Shown here: piece by piece, positions 42,156 through 51,428 of the stretch | Layout of the letters: every line of letters starts with the position of its first letter | Numbering within the stretch: the first letter of the stretch is position 1 | Assembly (NCBI RefSeq): GCF_003986935.1 | Contig: NZ_RJZE01000001.1 | Span: 186,001 to 250,000, forward strand | DNA length: 64,000 bases | Reading direction: 5' to 3' | Origin: Paraburkholderia kururiensis JCM 10599 = LMG 19447 | GTDB lineage: Bacteria; Pseudomonadota; Gammaproteobacteria; Burkholderiales; Burkholderiaceae | The notes under the pieces: generated by a model | Told to the model about the DNA's origin: nothing | Seen by the model: only the letters and a program-made list of their open reading frames with translations | Database searches by the model: none | Translations under genes and position numbers: made by a program

Positions 42156-43646
42156 TTAGCGCAGCCGCACGAGCGTGGACTTCAGCTCGGTGTACTTCTC
42201 CAGTGCGTGCAACGACTTGTCGCGGCCGTTGCCCGATTGCTTGTAGCCGCCGAAGGGGAAGTTCATGTCGCCGCCTTCGTCGTAGCAGTTGACCCACACG
42301 GTGCCCGCGCGCAGACGGCGGGCCACTTCGTGCGCCGTGGTGAGATTGCCGGTCCACACCGCGGCGGCAAGGCCATAGTCGCTGTCGTTGGCAATGCTGA
42401 CCGCTTCGTCGATGGAATCGAACGTGATGACCGAGAGCACCGGCCCGAAGATCTCTTCACGCGCGATCTTCGCGTTGGGCGTCGTGTCGAACACGGTCGG
42501 CTCCACATAGAAGCCACCCGACGACTCGTTCACGCGAGCGCCACCCGTCAACAGCTTCGCCTCCTTGCGGCCTGCCTCGATATAGCCCAGTACGCGATCA
42601 AGCTGCACCTGGTCCACGATGGCCCCCATCGAGACCTTCGGATCAAGAGGATTGCCAGGCACATAGCTGCGCGCCGCGGCGATCAACTTTTCGATGAACG
42701 CATCTTTGATGTCGCGATGCACGAGCAGCCGCGAACCGGCCGTACACATCTCGCCCATGTTGTAGAAGATCGCGCCGGCCGCAGCGTTGGCGGCACGGTC
42801 CATGTCCGGGCAATCGGGCAGCACGATGTTCGGCGACTTGCCGCCCAGCTCCAGCCACACGCGCTTGAGGTTCGATTGCCCCGCGTACTGCATGATGAGC
42901 TTGCCCACGTTCGTGGAGCCGGTGAACGCAAGGCAATCCACGTCGTTGTGAAGCGCGAGCAGCTTGCCCGGTTCGCCGCCGCCCGGCACCACGTTGAAGA
43001 CGCCCGCCGGAAAACCCGCTTCTTTCGCGAGTTGCGCGACCTTGATCGCCGTGAGCGGCGACTTTTCCGAAGGCTTCAGCACGACGCTATTGCCCGCTGC
43101 AAGTGCAGGCCCGAACTTCCATGCGGCCATCAGAATAGGGAAATTCCACGGCACCACGGCGGCCACCACACCAAGCGGCTCGCGCGTCACGAGCCCCACG
43201 AGATGATGGTCCGCGGGCGCGACTTCGCCGCCTACTTTGTCGATGGCTTCCGCGAACCATTCGACGCAATAGGCTGCGCCCGGTACATCGACAGTCGTCG
43301 TATCGCCAATCGGCTTGCCCGCGTCCAGCGTTTCGAGCAGCGCGAGTTCGTCGAGGTGCTCGCGCATCAACGCGGCCCAGCGCAGCAGAATGGCCTTACG
43401 CTTGCGCGGGTTCAGCCCCGCCCACACCTGCGCGTCGAACGCACGGCGCGCTGCGGCCACTGCGGCATCGACATCGGCCGCGCCGCAATCGGCAACCTTC
43501 GCGAGCACACGCGCGTCGATGGGGCTCACGCAATCGAACGTCTTGCCCGACTGCGCGTGGCGGTATTCGCCGTCGATGAATGCGCGCCCTTCGATTGCGA
43601 GCGTCGCGGCCTTGTCCTGCCAGTAAGCCAGAGTCGTCTTGTCCAT
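42156..43646 (-). CDS. puuC: Gamma-glutamyl-gamma-aminobutyraldehyde dehydrogenase
   Basis: NAD(P)-dependent aldehyde dehydrogenase oxidising gamma-glutamyl-GABA-aldehyde (and related aminoaldehydes) in the Puu pathway. The 496-residue protein has the nucleotide fold FTGSTNVGKLIMQYAG, the general base in VWLELGGKSPNIVL and the catalytic Cys in NMGEMCTAGSRLLVH. The opening IDGEYRHAQSGKTFDCVSPI is typical of PuuC. It is flanked by PuuR and agmatinase genes on the same strand and faces puuD, puuA and potFGHI. Substrate choice is inferred from context. Confidence 0.92.
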   Translation of the reverse strand: MDKTTLAYWQDKAATLAIEGRAFIDGEYRHAQSGKTFDCVSPIDARVLAKVADCGAADVDAAVAAARRAFDAQVWAGLNPRKRKAILLRWAALMREHLDELALLETLDAGKPIGDTTTVDVPGAAYCVEWFAEAIDKVGGEVAPADHHLVGLVTREPLGVVAAVVPWNFPILMAAWKFGPALAAGNSVVLKPSEKSPLTAIKVAQLAKEAGFPAGVFNVVPGGGEPGKLLALHNDVDCLAFTGSTNVGKLIMQYAGQSNLKRVWLELGGKSPNIVLPDCPDMDRAANAAAGAIFYNMGEMCTAGSRLLVHRDIKDAFIEKLIAAARSYVPGNPLDPKVSMGAIVDQVQLDRVLGYIEAGRKEAKLLTGGARVNESSGGFYVEPTVFDTTPNAKIAREEIFGPVLSVITFDSIDEAVSIANDSDYGLAAAVWTGNLTTAHEVARRLRAGTVWVNCYDEGGDMNFPFGGYKQSGNGRDKSLHALEKYTELKSTLVRLR

Positions 43647-43728
43647 CAGGATGCCTCAATGTTGGGCGGCTCGCGTCAGCGCACGCAGCACGACGCTACG
43701 TGCGAGTACGAACCGCGTTGGCGCAACG

Positions 43729-44319
43729 TCAGAAGGTTGGCGGCGAATTCGCCGACACCACCTCGCAGACGTGTTCCGCGCTGGGATTGCGAAAACGGTG
43801 CGGCAAGCGGCTTTCGAAGTAGTAGCTGTCGCCGGGGTCGAGCAGCCACGTGGAGCCGTCCACCGTCAGTTCGAGTTGTCCCGCCACGACGACGCCGCCT
43901 TCGTGGCCCGCATGCGTGAGCATCTCGGGGCCCGTATCCGAAAGCGGCTGATAGACCTCGCGCAAGATGCCCATGTTGCGGTCTTTCACGCTGGCGCCCG
44001 CAAGATAGAACTCGATGGAAGCGCTGCCAAGATTGGGCATCTCGCCGCGACGCGACACCACCGTGCGGTCTTCCACCACTTCGAACGTGAAGAACTCGGC
44101 GAGGCTCATCGGAATGCATTCGAGCAGCTTCTTGAGCGAACCTACGGAAGGACTCACGCGACTCTGTTCGATGAGCGAGATGGTGCCGTTCGTCACGCCC
44201 GCGCGCTTTGCCAGTTCGCGCTGCGAAAGCCCATGTTTCTTGCGCACGTAACGCAAACGGGTAGCAACTTCAGTGGACGTGGATGCGGCTTCGGACACGA
44301 TGAGAGAACGTCGGAACAC
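43729..44319 (-). CDS. puuR: PuuR-like XRE/cupin repressor
   Basis: A 196-residue regulator with an XRE helix-turn-helix (RYVRKKHGLSQRELAKRAGV followed by NGTISLIEQSRVSPSVG) and a C-terminal cupin ligand domain (ITHAGHEGGVVVAGQLEL, DPGDSYYFESRLPHRFRNPS). This is the PuuR architecture, which represses the putrescine genes until putrescine is present. It reads away from puuD and a 31-base imperfect palindrome overlaps its promoter region. Start at 44319 is tentative; a GTG seven codons in is an alternative. Confidence 0.9.
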   Translation of the reverse strand: MFRRSLIVSEAASTSTEVATRLRYVRKKHGLSQRELAKRAGVTNGTISLIEQSRVSPSVGSLKKLLECIPMSLAEFFTFEVVEDRTVVSRRGEMPNLGSASIEFYLAGASVKDRNMGILREVYQPLSDTGPEMLTHAGHEGGVVVAGQLELTVDGSTWLLDPGDSYYFESRLPHRFRNPSAEHVCEVVSANSPPTF

Positions 44320-44331
44320 GACGGGTGGATT

Positions 44332-44362
44332 GGAAAAGTGTTGAATATTCTAATCACTTTCC
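44332..44362. promoter_or_regulatory. Imperfect palindrome at the puuR promoter, likely PuuR operator
   Basis: Arms GGAAAAGTG (44332-44340) and CACTTTCC (44355-44362) flank a central GAATATTC palindrome (44343-44350). It lies 13 bases before the puuR start, a position suited to autorepression. A second inverted repeat, GTTTTCC-N5-GGAAAAC, follows at 44366-44384. Confidence 0.6.
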
Positions 44363-44489
44363 CCCGTTTTCCGCCTGGGAAAACCCTGCAAGGTGTTCGA
44401 AATAATGGACACCTCGAGCGCCATTCCTTTTGCGAATGATTTATTCCGACCTCGGGGAAACCCCTGAGTCGGGTTTTCGAAAAAAAGAT

Positions 44490-44517
44490 TTGACGGCGTT
44501 TTTGGCTCGTATATGCT
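44490..44517 (+). promoter_or_regulatory. Sigma-70-type promoter in the puuR-puuD region
   Basis: TTGACG (44490-44495), 16-base spacer, TATGCT (44512-44517), preceded by an A7 run at 44480-44486. It points toward puuD, whose start is about 700 bases away, so the transcript would have a long leader or encode an unrecognised RNA. Confidence 0.5.
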
Positions 44518-45069
44518 GATCTACAAGGTCGGCATCACGGTGTCGTCACAATGCGCGGTTCAATCAATATGCTGCATCTGCGACGGCTCCCGGCAGCCGG
44601 CCAATGTCCCGATTCCTTAAACGCTACGTGCGTTTCATTGATCGGGGCGTTCAATACTTTCAACGTCGTCAGTCGAGTGTAATCGTGAGAGTCCGTGGCC
44701 CTCTGGTAAGGTGGGATCGAAGTCATGCGAGGTGTCTTCGCAGTGACTCGTCCATCTCCGACGGCAGTAGCGGCAGGCTTGCCTCTCGCCTGTTCCTGTC
44801 CGTCTTCACCATCCTGTCCCGTCGTTCGGTGCGGCGTCACAACGCTACGTCTGCGCGCGCGTTCATCGCCGTGCGCACCGACGAAGTCGCTTCGCTGCTG
44901 CCGTAGCGCCTCTCCTCCTTTCGCGGTTCGCTTCACCCGTCTATTGCGGCGCCTCGCTCGTGCGATGGTCCACGCCACGGTATGCGGTCGTCCGTTGCGC
45001 GCGCGCTTTAACTGCATTGCGCCGCACATTGGACCGAAGCGGACAGCCTACATGATCGAAACGCGCAGC

Positions 45070-45132
45070 GCGGTTCGCTAGCGTCGAACCGCCTGTAGTG
45101 CCCTTCAAGAAGCGGCTTACGCAATTTGCGTA
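45070..45132. promoter_or_regulatory. Hairpin and palindrome in the puuD leader
   Basis: An 8-bp hairpin (GCGGTTCG 45070-45077, loop of 7, CGAACCGC 45085-45092) is followed by the palindrome TACGCAA-T-TTGCGTA (45118-45132), 82 bases before the puuD ATG. The palindrome looks like a protein operator; the hairpin could be transcript structure. Confidence 0.5.
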
Positions 45133-45213
45133 GCCGAGGGGTCATGTCGTGCCTTTATTTTGTTAATCGCTATTGGCGAAACAAAAAAGGCAATAAAAAG
45201 GCAACGTGAAGTC

Positions 45214-46014
45214 ATGCAAAAAAAGCCATTGGTCGGCGTAACAGCCGATAGAACCATGATGGGTTCGCACCCGTCGCACGTCACCGGCGAGAAATACATC
45301 GCAGCGGTGGTGGACGGCGCCGGCGCGCTCGCCATGCTGTTGCCCGCGCTCGGTGTGCGGCAGAGAGCGGCAGACATTCTGGATACGGTGGACGGCCTGC
45401 TGTTCACGGGCAGCTATTCAAATGTCGAGCCGCACCGTTATGGCGGCCACCCCAGCGCGCCGGGTACGCTGCACGACCCGGCGCGCGACGCCACCACGCT
45501 GCCCCTCATGCGTGCGGCCATCGAAGCGGGCGTGCCGGTGCTCGCTATCTGCCGCGGCTTCCAGGAAATGAATGTCGTGTTCGGCGGCACGCTGCATCAG
45601 GAAGTACATGCCGTGGACGGCCTCGACGATCACCGCGAGGACAAGAACGAGGAACTCCACGTGCAGTACGGACCCGCGCACGCCATTCGCCTCACGGCAG
45701 GCGGCGTGTTGCAGCGCCTCGCTTCAGGCGTCAGCGAAGCTCGTGTGAATTCGCTGCATGGGCAAGGCATCGAGAAGCTGGGCACAGGCCTCACGGTGGA
45801 AGCGGTCGCGCCGGACGGCCTGATCGAAGCGGTGAGCGTAGAAGGCGCACGTGCCTTTGCGCTCGGCGTGCAATGGCATCCCGAATGGAAGCACGCCGAA
45901 GACGCGCTTTCCACCGCGATCTTCCGTGCGTTCGGCGCCGCATGCCGCGAACGGATGCTTGCCCGAATACAGATCGGGGCCGACCTTCACGCGCCCATCG
46001 CCGTGAAAGTCTGA
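45214..46014 (+). CDS. puuD: Gamma-glutamyl-GABA hydrolase
   Basis: Class I glutamine-amidotransferase-like hydrolase that releases GABA and glutamate from gamma-glutamyl-GABA, the last Puu step. The 266 residues show KPLVGVTADRTMM at the start, the nucleophile Cys in VLAICRGFQEMNVVFGG and the His-Glu pair in LGVQWHPEWKHA. AAAAGG lies ahead of the ATG at 45214. It heads a long right-reading run puuD, puuA, aminotransferase, potFGHI, barrel, puuB, puuB. Confidence 0.94.
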   Translation: MQKKPLVGVTADRTMMGSHPSHVTGEKYIAAVVDGAGALAMLLPALGVRQRAADILDTVDGLLFTGSYSNVEPHRYGGHPSAPGTLHDPARDATTLPLMRAAIEAGVPVLAICRGFQEMNVVFGGTLHQEVHAVDGLDDHREDKNEELHVQYGPAHAIRLTAGGVLQRLASGVSEARVNSLHGQGIEKLGTGLTVEAVAPDGLIEAVSVEGARAFALGVQWHPEWKHAEDALSTAIFRAFGAACRERMLARIQIGADLHAPIAVKV

Positions 46015-46045
46015 GCCGGCCCTCACAAAGACTGAGAGAACAATC

Positions 46046-47380
46046 ATGCATGAAATAGACGAATTTCTGAAAAAGCATCACATCACCGAAATCGAAGCAA
46101 TCATTCCCGACATGGCCGGCATTGCGCGCGGCAAGATCATTCCGCGCAGCAAGTTCGAATCAGGCGAGTCAATGCGCCTGCCGCAGGCCGTGATGATTCA
46201 GACCGTCACCGGCGAGTATCCGGAAGACGGCACCCTCACTGGCGTGACGGACCCCGATATGGTCTGCGTGCCCGACCCGTCCACCATCCGCATCATTCCC
46301 TGGGCCGTCGATCCCACCGCACAGGTCATTCACGACTGCGTCCATTTCGACGGCACGCCCGTTGAAATCTCCCCGCGCCGCGTACTGCGCCGCGTGCTCG
46401 ATCTCTACAAGGCAAAGGGCTGGAAGCCTGTCATTGCACCGGAACTCGAGTTCTATCTGGTGGAAATGAACAAGGACCCGGACATGCCGCTCGCGCCGCC
46501 TATCGGTCGCACGGGGCGTCCCGAAACGGGCCGCCAGGCGTATTCGATCGAAGCGGTCAACGAGTTCGATCCGCTTTTTGAGGACATCTACGAGTACTGC
46601 GACGTACAGGACCTGGAGGTGGACACGCTCATCCACGAAGTGGGCGCCGCGCAAATGGAAATCAATTTCCTGCACGGCGACCCGCTCAATCTGGCCGACC
46701 GCGTGTTCCTCTTCAAGCGCACGGTGCGTGAAGCCGCGCTGCGCCATCACATGTATGCCACCTTCATGTCGAAGCCCATGGAGAACGAGCCCGGTTCCGC
46801 GATGCACGTGCATCAGAGTCTGGTGAGCGAGGAGACGGGCCAGAACCTCTTCACGGGCAGCGACGGCAAGGCCACCGACATGTTCTACGGCTACATCGCC
46901 GGCCTGCAGAAGTACACGCCGGCGCTCATGCCCATCTTTGCGCCGTACATCAATTCGTATCGCCGGCTCTCGCGTTTCATGGCGGCCCCCATCAACGTGC
47001 AATGGGGCTTCGACAACCGCACGGTGGGTTTCCGCATTCCGTACTCGTCGCCCGCTGCACGGCGTATCGAGAACCGTATCCCGGGCGTGGACTGCAATCC
47101 GTATCTCGCCATCGCGGCCACGCTCGCGGCGGGCTACCTCGGCATGACACAGCACCTCAAGCCCACCGACCCGCTCACGAGCGACGGCTACGAGCTGCCG
47201 TACCAGTTGCCGCGCAACCTGGAAGAAGGTCTCACGCTAATGGCCGCGTGCGAGCCGCTCAACTCGATGCTGGGCGAGAAGTTCGTCAAGGCCTATCTGG
47301 CGCTGAAGGAAACCGAATACGAAGCGTTCTTCCGCGTGATCAGTTCGTGGGAACGCAAACATCTGCTGCTGCACGTTTAA
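46046..47380 (+). CDS. puuA: Gamma-glutamylputrescine synthetase-like ligase
   Basis: Glutamine-synthetase-fold enzyme that ligates glutamate to putrescine with ATP. The 444-residue protein has the GS-type blocks ELEFYLVEMNKDP, AAQMEINFLHGDPL, AMHVHQSLVSEETGQNLF and RIPYSSPAARRIENRIPGVD. Length and wording match the PuuA/GlnA-like group rather than GlnA proper. It is 31 bases after puuD and 28 before an aminotransferase gene. Paralogues act on other polyamines, so putrescine is the best but not proven substrate. Confidence 0.92.
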   Translation: MHEIDEFLKKHHITEIEAIIPDMAGIARGKIIPRSKFESGESMRLPQAVMIQTVTGEYPEDGTLTGVTDPDMVCVPDPSTIRIIPWAVDPTAQVIHDCVHFDGTPVEISPRRVLRRVLDLYKAKGWKPVIAPELEFYLVEMNKDPDMPLAPPIGRTGRPETGRQAYSIEAVNEFDPLFEDIYEYCDVQDLEVDTLIHEVGAAQMEINFLHGDPLNLADRVFLFKRTVREAALRHHMYATFMSKPMENEPGSAMHVHQSLVSEETGQNLFTGSDGKATDMFYGYIAGLQKYTPALMPIFAPYINSYRRLSRFMAAPINVQWGFDNRTVGFRIPYSSPAARRIENRIPGVDCNPYLAIAATLAAGYLGMTQHLKPTDPLTSDGYELPYQLPRNLEEGLTLMAACEPLNSMLGEKFVKAYLALKETEYEAFFRVISSWERKHLLLHV

Positions 47381-47408
47381 AACAACGCGCAGACACATTG
47401 GAGGCAAC

Positions 47409-48842
47409 ATGAGTTACCGGACAGAAGAAGCAGCATGGGTACAAGTGGCACCGGCCGCGCCCGTGGCGGGCGCGCAGCAACGTAGCACCGCGGAATACCG
47501 TGCGCTCGACGCGGCGCACCACATCCATCCGTTTTCGGACATGGGTTCGCTCAATCGCGCGGGTAGCCGCGTGATCGTGAAGGCGCAGGGCGTCTATCTG
47601 TGGGACTCCGAAGGCAACAAGATCATCGACGGCATGGCGGGGCTGTGGTGCGTGAACGTCGGGTACGGTCGCAAAGAACTGGCGGAAGCGGCCTACCGGC
47701 AGATGCAGGAGCTGCCCTACTACAACACGTTCTTCAAGACCACGCACCCGCCCGTCATCGAGCTTTCCGCGCTGCTGGCCGAAATCACGCCCGCACCGTT
47801 CACGCACTTCTTCTATTGCAACAGCGGATCGGAAGGCAACGACACGGTGCTGCGCACGGTACACCAGTACTGGATTACGCAAGGCAAGCCGTCGAAGAAG
47901 TACGTCATCTCGCGCAAGAACGCCTATCACGGTTCGACCATTGCGGGCGCCACGCTGGGCGGCATGGGCTACATGCACGAACAGATGCCTTCGAAAGTCG
48001 AGCACATCGTTCACATCGACCAGCCCTACTACTTCGGCGAAGCCGAGGCCGGCATGACGCCCGAGGCGTTCGGCCTTGCACGCGCGCAGCAGCTCGAAGC
48101 GAAGATTCTCGAACTGGGTGCGGAAAACGTAGCCGCGTTCATCGGTGAGCCTTTCCAGGGGGCGGGCGGCGTGATCTTCCCGCCCTCCACGTATTGGCCG
48201 GAGATTCAGCGTATCTGCCGCAAGTACGACATCCTGCTCGTGGCGGACGAAGTGATCGGCGGGTTCGGGCGCACCGGCGAATGGTTCGCACACCAGCATT
48301 TCGGTTTCGAGCCGGACCTCATCACCATGGCCAAGGGCCTCACGAGCGGCTACATCCCGATGGGCGCGGTGGGTCTGCACGAGCGCATTGCGAAGGCGAT
48401 CATCGAGCACGGCGAGTTCAACCACGGCCTCACGTATTCGGGCCATCCGGTTGCCGCTGCCGTGGCGCTCGCGAATCTGAAACTGCTGCGCGACGGCAAG
48501 ATCGTGGAGCGCGTGAAGAACGATACAGGTCCGTACTTCCAGCAACTGCTGCGCGAGACCTTCGCGGGTCATCCGTTGATCGGCGAGATTGCGGGTGCGG
48601 GCCTCGTTGCGGGGCTGCAGCTCGCGCAAGACCCGAAAACGCGCAAGCGCTTCGAAAACGGCGGCGACGTAGGCACGATTTGCCGCGACTTCTGCTTCAA
48701 CGGCAACCTCATCATGCGGGCCACCGGCGACCGGATGCTGCTTTCGCCGCCGCTCGTCATCACGAGGCAGGAAATCGACGAACTCGTGTCGAAGGCGAAA
48801 AAAGCCGTCGACGCAACGGCGCAACAACTGGGTCTTTCGTAA
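47409..48842 (+). CDS. spuC: Putrescine/polyamine:pyruvate aminotransferase
   Basis: Class III PLP aminotransferase of 477 residues, similar to SpuC-type enzymes that move an amino group from putrescine or other polyamines to pyruvate. It shows HPFSDMGSLNRAGSRVIVKA, the cofactor region YCNSGSEGNDTVLRTV, LLVADEVIGGFGRTGEWFA and the PLP lysine in ITMAKGLTSGYIPMGAV. Its presence beside puuA means two parallel putrescine routes, transamination and gamma-glutamylation. A strong hairpin follows the stop codon, before potF. Confidence 0.92.
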   Translation: MSYRTEEAAWVQVAPAAPVAGAQQRSTAEYRALDAAHHIHPFSDMGSLNRAGSRVIVKAQGVYLWDSEGNKIIDGMAGLWCVNVGYGRKELAEAAYRQMQELPYYNTFFKTTHPPVIELSALLAEITPAPFTHFFYCNSGSEGNDTVLRTVHQYWITQGKPSKKYVISRKNAYHGSTIAGATLGGMGYMHEQMPSKVEHIVHIDQPYYFGEAEAGMTPEAFGLARAQQLEAKILELGAENVAAFIGEPFQGAGGVIFPPSTYWPEIQRICRKYDILLVADEVIGGFGRTGEWFAHQHFGFEPDLITMAKGLTSGYIPMGAVGLHERIAKAIIEHGEFNHGLTYSGHPVAAAVALANLKLLRDGKIVERVKNDTGPYFQQLLRETFAGHPLIGEIAGAGLVAGLQLAQDPKTRKRFENGGDVGTICRDFCFNGNLIMRATGDRMLLSPPLVITRQEIDELVSKAKKAVDATAQQLGLS

Positions 48843-48854
48843 CTGCCACACCTT

Positions 48855-48910
48855 CGGACGGCGGCCTATGGGGTGCACCGCGGGGGTGTACCGGGGCGAG
48901 CCGCCGTCCG
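48855..48910 (+). promoter_or_regulatory. Strong hairpin between the aminotransferase and potF genes
   Basis: A perfect 10-bp GC-rich stem (CGGACGGCGG 48855-48864; CCGCCGTCCG 48901-48910) with a 36-base loop that itself contains pairable GGTGCACC and GGTGTACC. It starts 13 bases after the aminotransferase stop and ends 24 bases before the potF ATG. No T-run follows, so it may set transcript stability or processing between catabolic and transport genes. Confidence 0.6.
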
Positions 48911-48934
48911 GCTCTCACCTTCAGGGGAATAACC

Positions 48935-50056
48935 ATGCGTGTTTGTCATCTTCGTCATGCAGTCGCAAGTGCGGCGGTTCTCGTGGTCGGCGGTCTCGCG
49001 GCGTTTTCGAGTCCGGCGGTGCAGGCGGCCGACACCGAGTTGAACGTCTATAACTGGTCCGACTACATCGCGAAGGACACGATTCCGAACTTCGAGAAGC
49101 AAAGCGGCGTCAAGGTCAAGTACGACAACTACGACAGCGACGACACGCTGCAAGCCAAGCTGCTTGCAGGCAGCTCGGGCTACGACATCGTGGTGCCCAC
49201 GTCGAACTACATGGCCAAGCAGATTCAGGCGGGCGTCTACCAGAAGCTCGACAAGTCGAAGATTCCGAATCTGGCGAACCTCGATCCCGTGCTGATGAAG
49301 ATGATTGCCGACGCCGACCCGGGCAACCAGTACGGCGTGCCCTGGGCGTACGGCACCGACGGCGTGGGCTACAACGTGCAGGCCGTCAAGAAGGCGCTGG
49401 GCGACAACGCACCCGTGGATAGCTGGTCCCTCGTGCTCGATCCGCAGTACCTCTCCAAGCTCAAGGGCTGCGGCGTGTCGTTCCTGGATCAGGCTGTAGA
49501 CGTGTTCGCCGCCACGCTGCAATACATGCACAAAGATCCGAACAGCACGAACCCTGCGGACTACCAGGCAGCGTTCCAGGTGCTCAAGCAGGTTCGTCCG
49601 TACATCACGCAGTTCAACTCGTCGGGCTACATCAACGACCTCGTGAACAACGACGTTTGCGTGGCGCTGGGCTGGTCTGGCGACGTCGGCATCGCACGCC
49701 GCCGCGCTCAGGAAGCCAAGCGTTCGTATGAGGTCAAGTTCTCGAACCCGAAGGAAGGCGGTCTGCTGTGGTTCGACGTGATGGTGATTCCGAAAGACGC
49801 GCCGCATCCCGAAGCGGCCATGAAGTGGATCAACTACATCGAAGACCCGAAGGTCAACGCCGCGATCACGAACGAGGTGTTCTACCCCACTGCGAATCAC
49901 GCGGCTCGCCAGTTCGTCGTGCCCGCCGTTGCACAGGACACCACGGTTTACCCGCCCGAAGACGTGTTGAAGAAGATGACGCTGATGCGGCCGATGCCGG
50001 CAGACATTCTGCGTCTTGAAAACCGTCTCTGGGCTCAGCTGAAGACCGGTCACTAA
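48935..50056 (+). CDS. potF: Putrescine-binding periplasmic protein
   Basis: Periplasmic receptor for putrescine of the PotFGHI importer. The 373-residue precursor has a signal peptide (HAVASAAVLVVGGLAAFSS, cleaved near VQA-A) and the PotF/PotD body: ELNVYNWSDYIAKDTIPNFE, AGSSGYDIVVPTSNYMAKQI, YGVPWAYGTDGVGYNV and LGWSGDVGIARRRAQEA. AGGGGA precedes the ATG. The following gene encodes the matching ATPase. PotF rather than PotD is favoured by wording and by the puu context. Confidence 0.94.
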   Translation: MRVCHLRHAVASAAVLVVGGLAAFSSPAVQAADTELNVYNWSDYIAKDTIPNFEKQSGVKVKYDNYDSDDTLQAKLLAGSSGYDIVVPTSNYMAKQIQAGVYQKLDKSKIPNLANLDPVLMKMIADADPGNQYGVPWAYGTDGVGYNVQAVKKALGDNAPVDSWSLVLDPQYLSKLKGCGVSFLDQAVDVFAATLQYMHKDPNSTNPADYQAAFQVLKQVRPYITQFNSSGYINDLVNNDVCVALGWSGDVGIARRRAQEAKRSYEVKFSNPKEGGLLWFDVMVIPKDAPHPEAAMKWINYIEDPKVNAAITNEVFYPTANHAARQFVVPAVAQDTTVYPPEDVLKKMTLMRPMPADILRLENRLWAQLKTGH

Positions 50057-50273
50057 CCCGACGCGCACCACCATCCACGTTTGCGGAAAAGGCGTCGCTC
50101 GACACCTCTTCCGCGCGAAGTCAGCAATCCGGCAGTTCGGCAGCGCGCGTGCGAACGCGCGCGGTCTCCCCGATTACCGCAGCAGTCCCCCCTGCGAATC
50201 GCCTTGCGCGCCTCGTGTGGGAGCACTCGCGCCTGCAATTGCGCAGGTTCAGCAAGGAAGGAATGGTTACATC

Positions 50274-51428
50274 ATGAAATCGACGCCTTCAGTCAATGCC
50301 GCACAGATGGCGCGCCCGCCCGCGGCCGGGCAAGCGAAAACCGACGAGTTCGTCCGCATCGAAAACGTCGTCAAGAAATTCGGCGACAGCACCGCCGTGG
50401 ACAACGTGAGCCTCAGCATCGCAAAAAACGAGCTGTTTGCACTGCTTGGCAGCTCCGGCTGCGGCAAGTCCACGCTGCTGCGCATGCTCGCGGGACTGGA
50501 GACGGCCACCTCCGGGCGCATCTTCGTGGACGGCGAAGACCTCGCCACGCTTCCGCCGTACCGCAGGCCCGTCAACATGATGTTCCAGTCGTACGCGCTC
50601 TTTCCGCACATGACGGTGGAAGCGAACGTCGCATTCGGGCTCAAGCAGGAAGGCGCGCCGAAGAACGAGATTCGCGACCGCGTGGCCGACGTGCTCAACC
50701 TCGTGCAGATGAGCCGCTACGCGCAGCGCAAGCCGCACCAGCTTTCCGGCGGTCAGCAGCAACGTGTGGCGCTGGCGCGCTCGCTCGTGAAGCGCCCCAA
50801 GCTGCTCCTGCTCGACGAACCGATGTCCGCGCTCGACAAGAAGATTCGCCAGAAGACGCAGCTGGAACTCGTGAACATCATCGAGAAGGTGGACGTGACC
50901 TGCGTGATGGTCACGCACGACCAGGAAGAAGCCATGACGATGGCGAGCCGCCTCGCCGTGATGAGCGAAGGCCGCATCGTGCAGATTGGTACGCCTAACC
51001 AGGTGTACGAGTTTCCGAACAGCCGCTTCTCCGCGGAGTTCATCGGCTCAACCAATCTCTTCGAAGGAGTGGTGGTGGAAGACGAGCCCGACCACATCTT
51101 CGTGGAAAGCGAAGACCTCGAAGCGCGCATGTATGTGAGCCACGGTGTGACCGGGCCGCTCGGCATGCCGGTGGGCATTTCGGTGCGTCCCGAACGTGTA
51201 CGCGTGACGCGCGAGCGTCCCTCGGCACCGCACAACTGGGCGCGCGGCGTGGTGACGGATGTTGCGTACATGGGCAGCTATTCGCTGTATCACGTGCGCC
51301 TGCCAAGCGGCAAAGTCGTGGTCTCCAATCTCTCCAGCTCGCACCTCATGCAAGACGGTGCGCCCGACTACAACGACGACGTGTTCGTCTCCTGGTCGCC
51401 GGCTAGCGGCGTGGTGCTGACGCAATGA
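50274..51428 (+). CDS. potG: Putrescine ABC transporter ATPase
   Basis: Cytosolic ATPase of the putrescine importer. Of 384 residues, the nucleotide-binding domain (~25-260) has Walker A SSGCGKST, Q-loop MMFQSYALFPHM, signature LSGGQQQRVALARSL and Walker B LLLLDEPMSALD; a TOBE domain follows (~300-384). An AAGGAAGGAA tract precedes the start at 50274. Its stop overlaps potH by four bases (ATGA), so subunits are translationally coupled. Confidence 0.95.
   Translation: MKSTPSVNAAQMARPPAAGQAKTDEFVRIENVVKKFGDSTAVDNVSLSIAKNELFALLGSSGCGKSTLLRMLAGLETATSGRIFVDGEDLATLPPYRRPVNMMFQSYALFPHMTVEANVAFGLKQEGAPKNEIRDRVADVLNLVQMSRYAQRKPHQLSGGQQQRVALARSLVKRPKLLLLDEPMSALDKKIRQKTQLELVNIIEKVDVTCVMVTHDQEEAMTMASRLAVMSEGRIVQIGTPNQVYEFPNSRFSAEFIGSTNLFEGVVVEDEPDHIFVESEDLEARMYVSHGVTGPLGMPVGISVRPERVRVTRERPSAPHNWARGVVTDVAYMGSYSLYHVRLPSGKVVVSNLSSSHLMQDGAPDYNDDVFVSWSPASGVVLTQ

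Larger units (their letters stand above)
44320..45213. other. 894-base regulatory region between puuR and puuD
   Basis: Divergent control region holding several palindromes listed separately, a good sigma-70 promoter about 700 bases from puuD, and no credible protein-coding gene; frames open here are Arg/Ser-rich and lack ribosome sites. Its length leaves room for an untranslated RNA or a long puuD leader. Confidence 0.5.

Noticed and set aside
44535..45029. Possible 164- and 100-residue genes in the puuR-puuD gap on both strands
   Set aside because: Biased composition (Arg, Ser, Thr), no ribosome site, mutually overlapping and no protein-like pattern.
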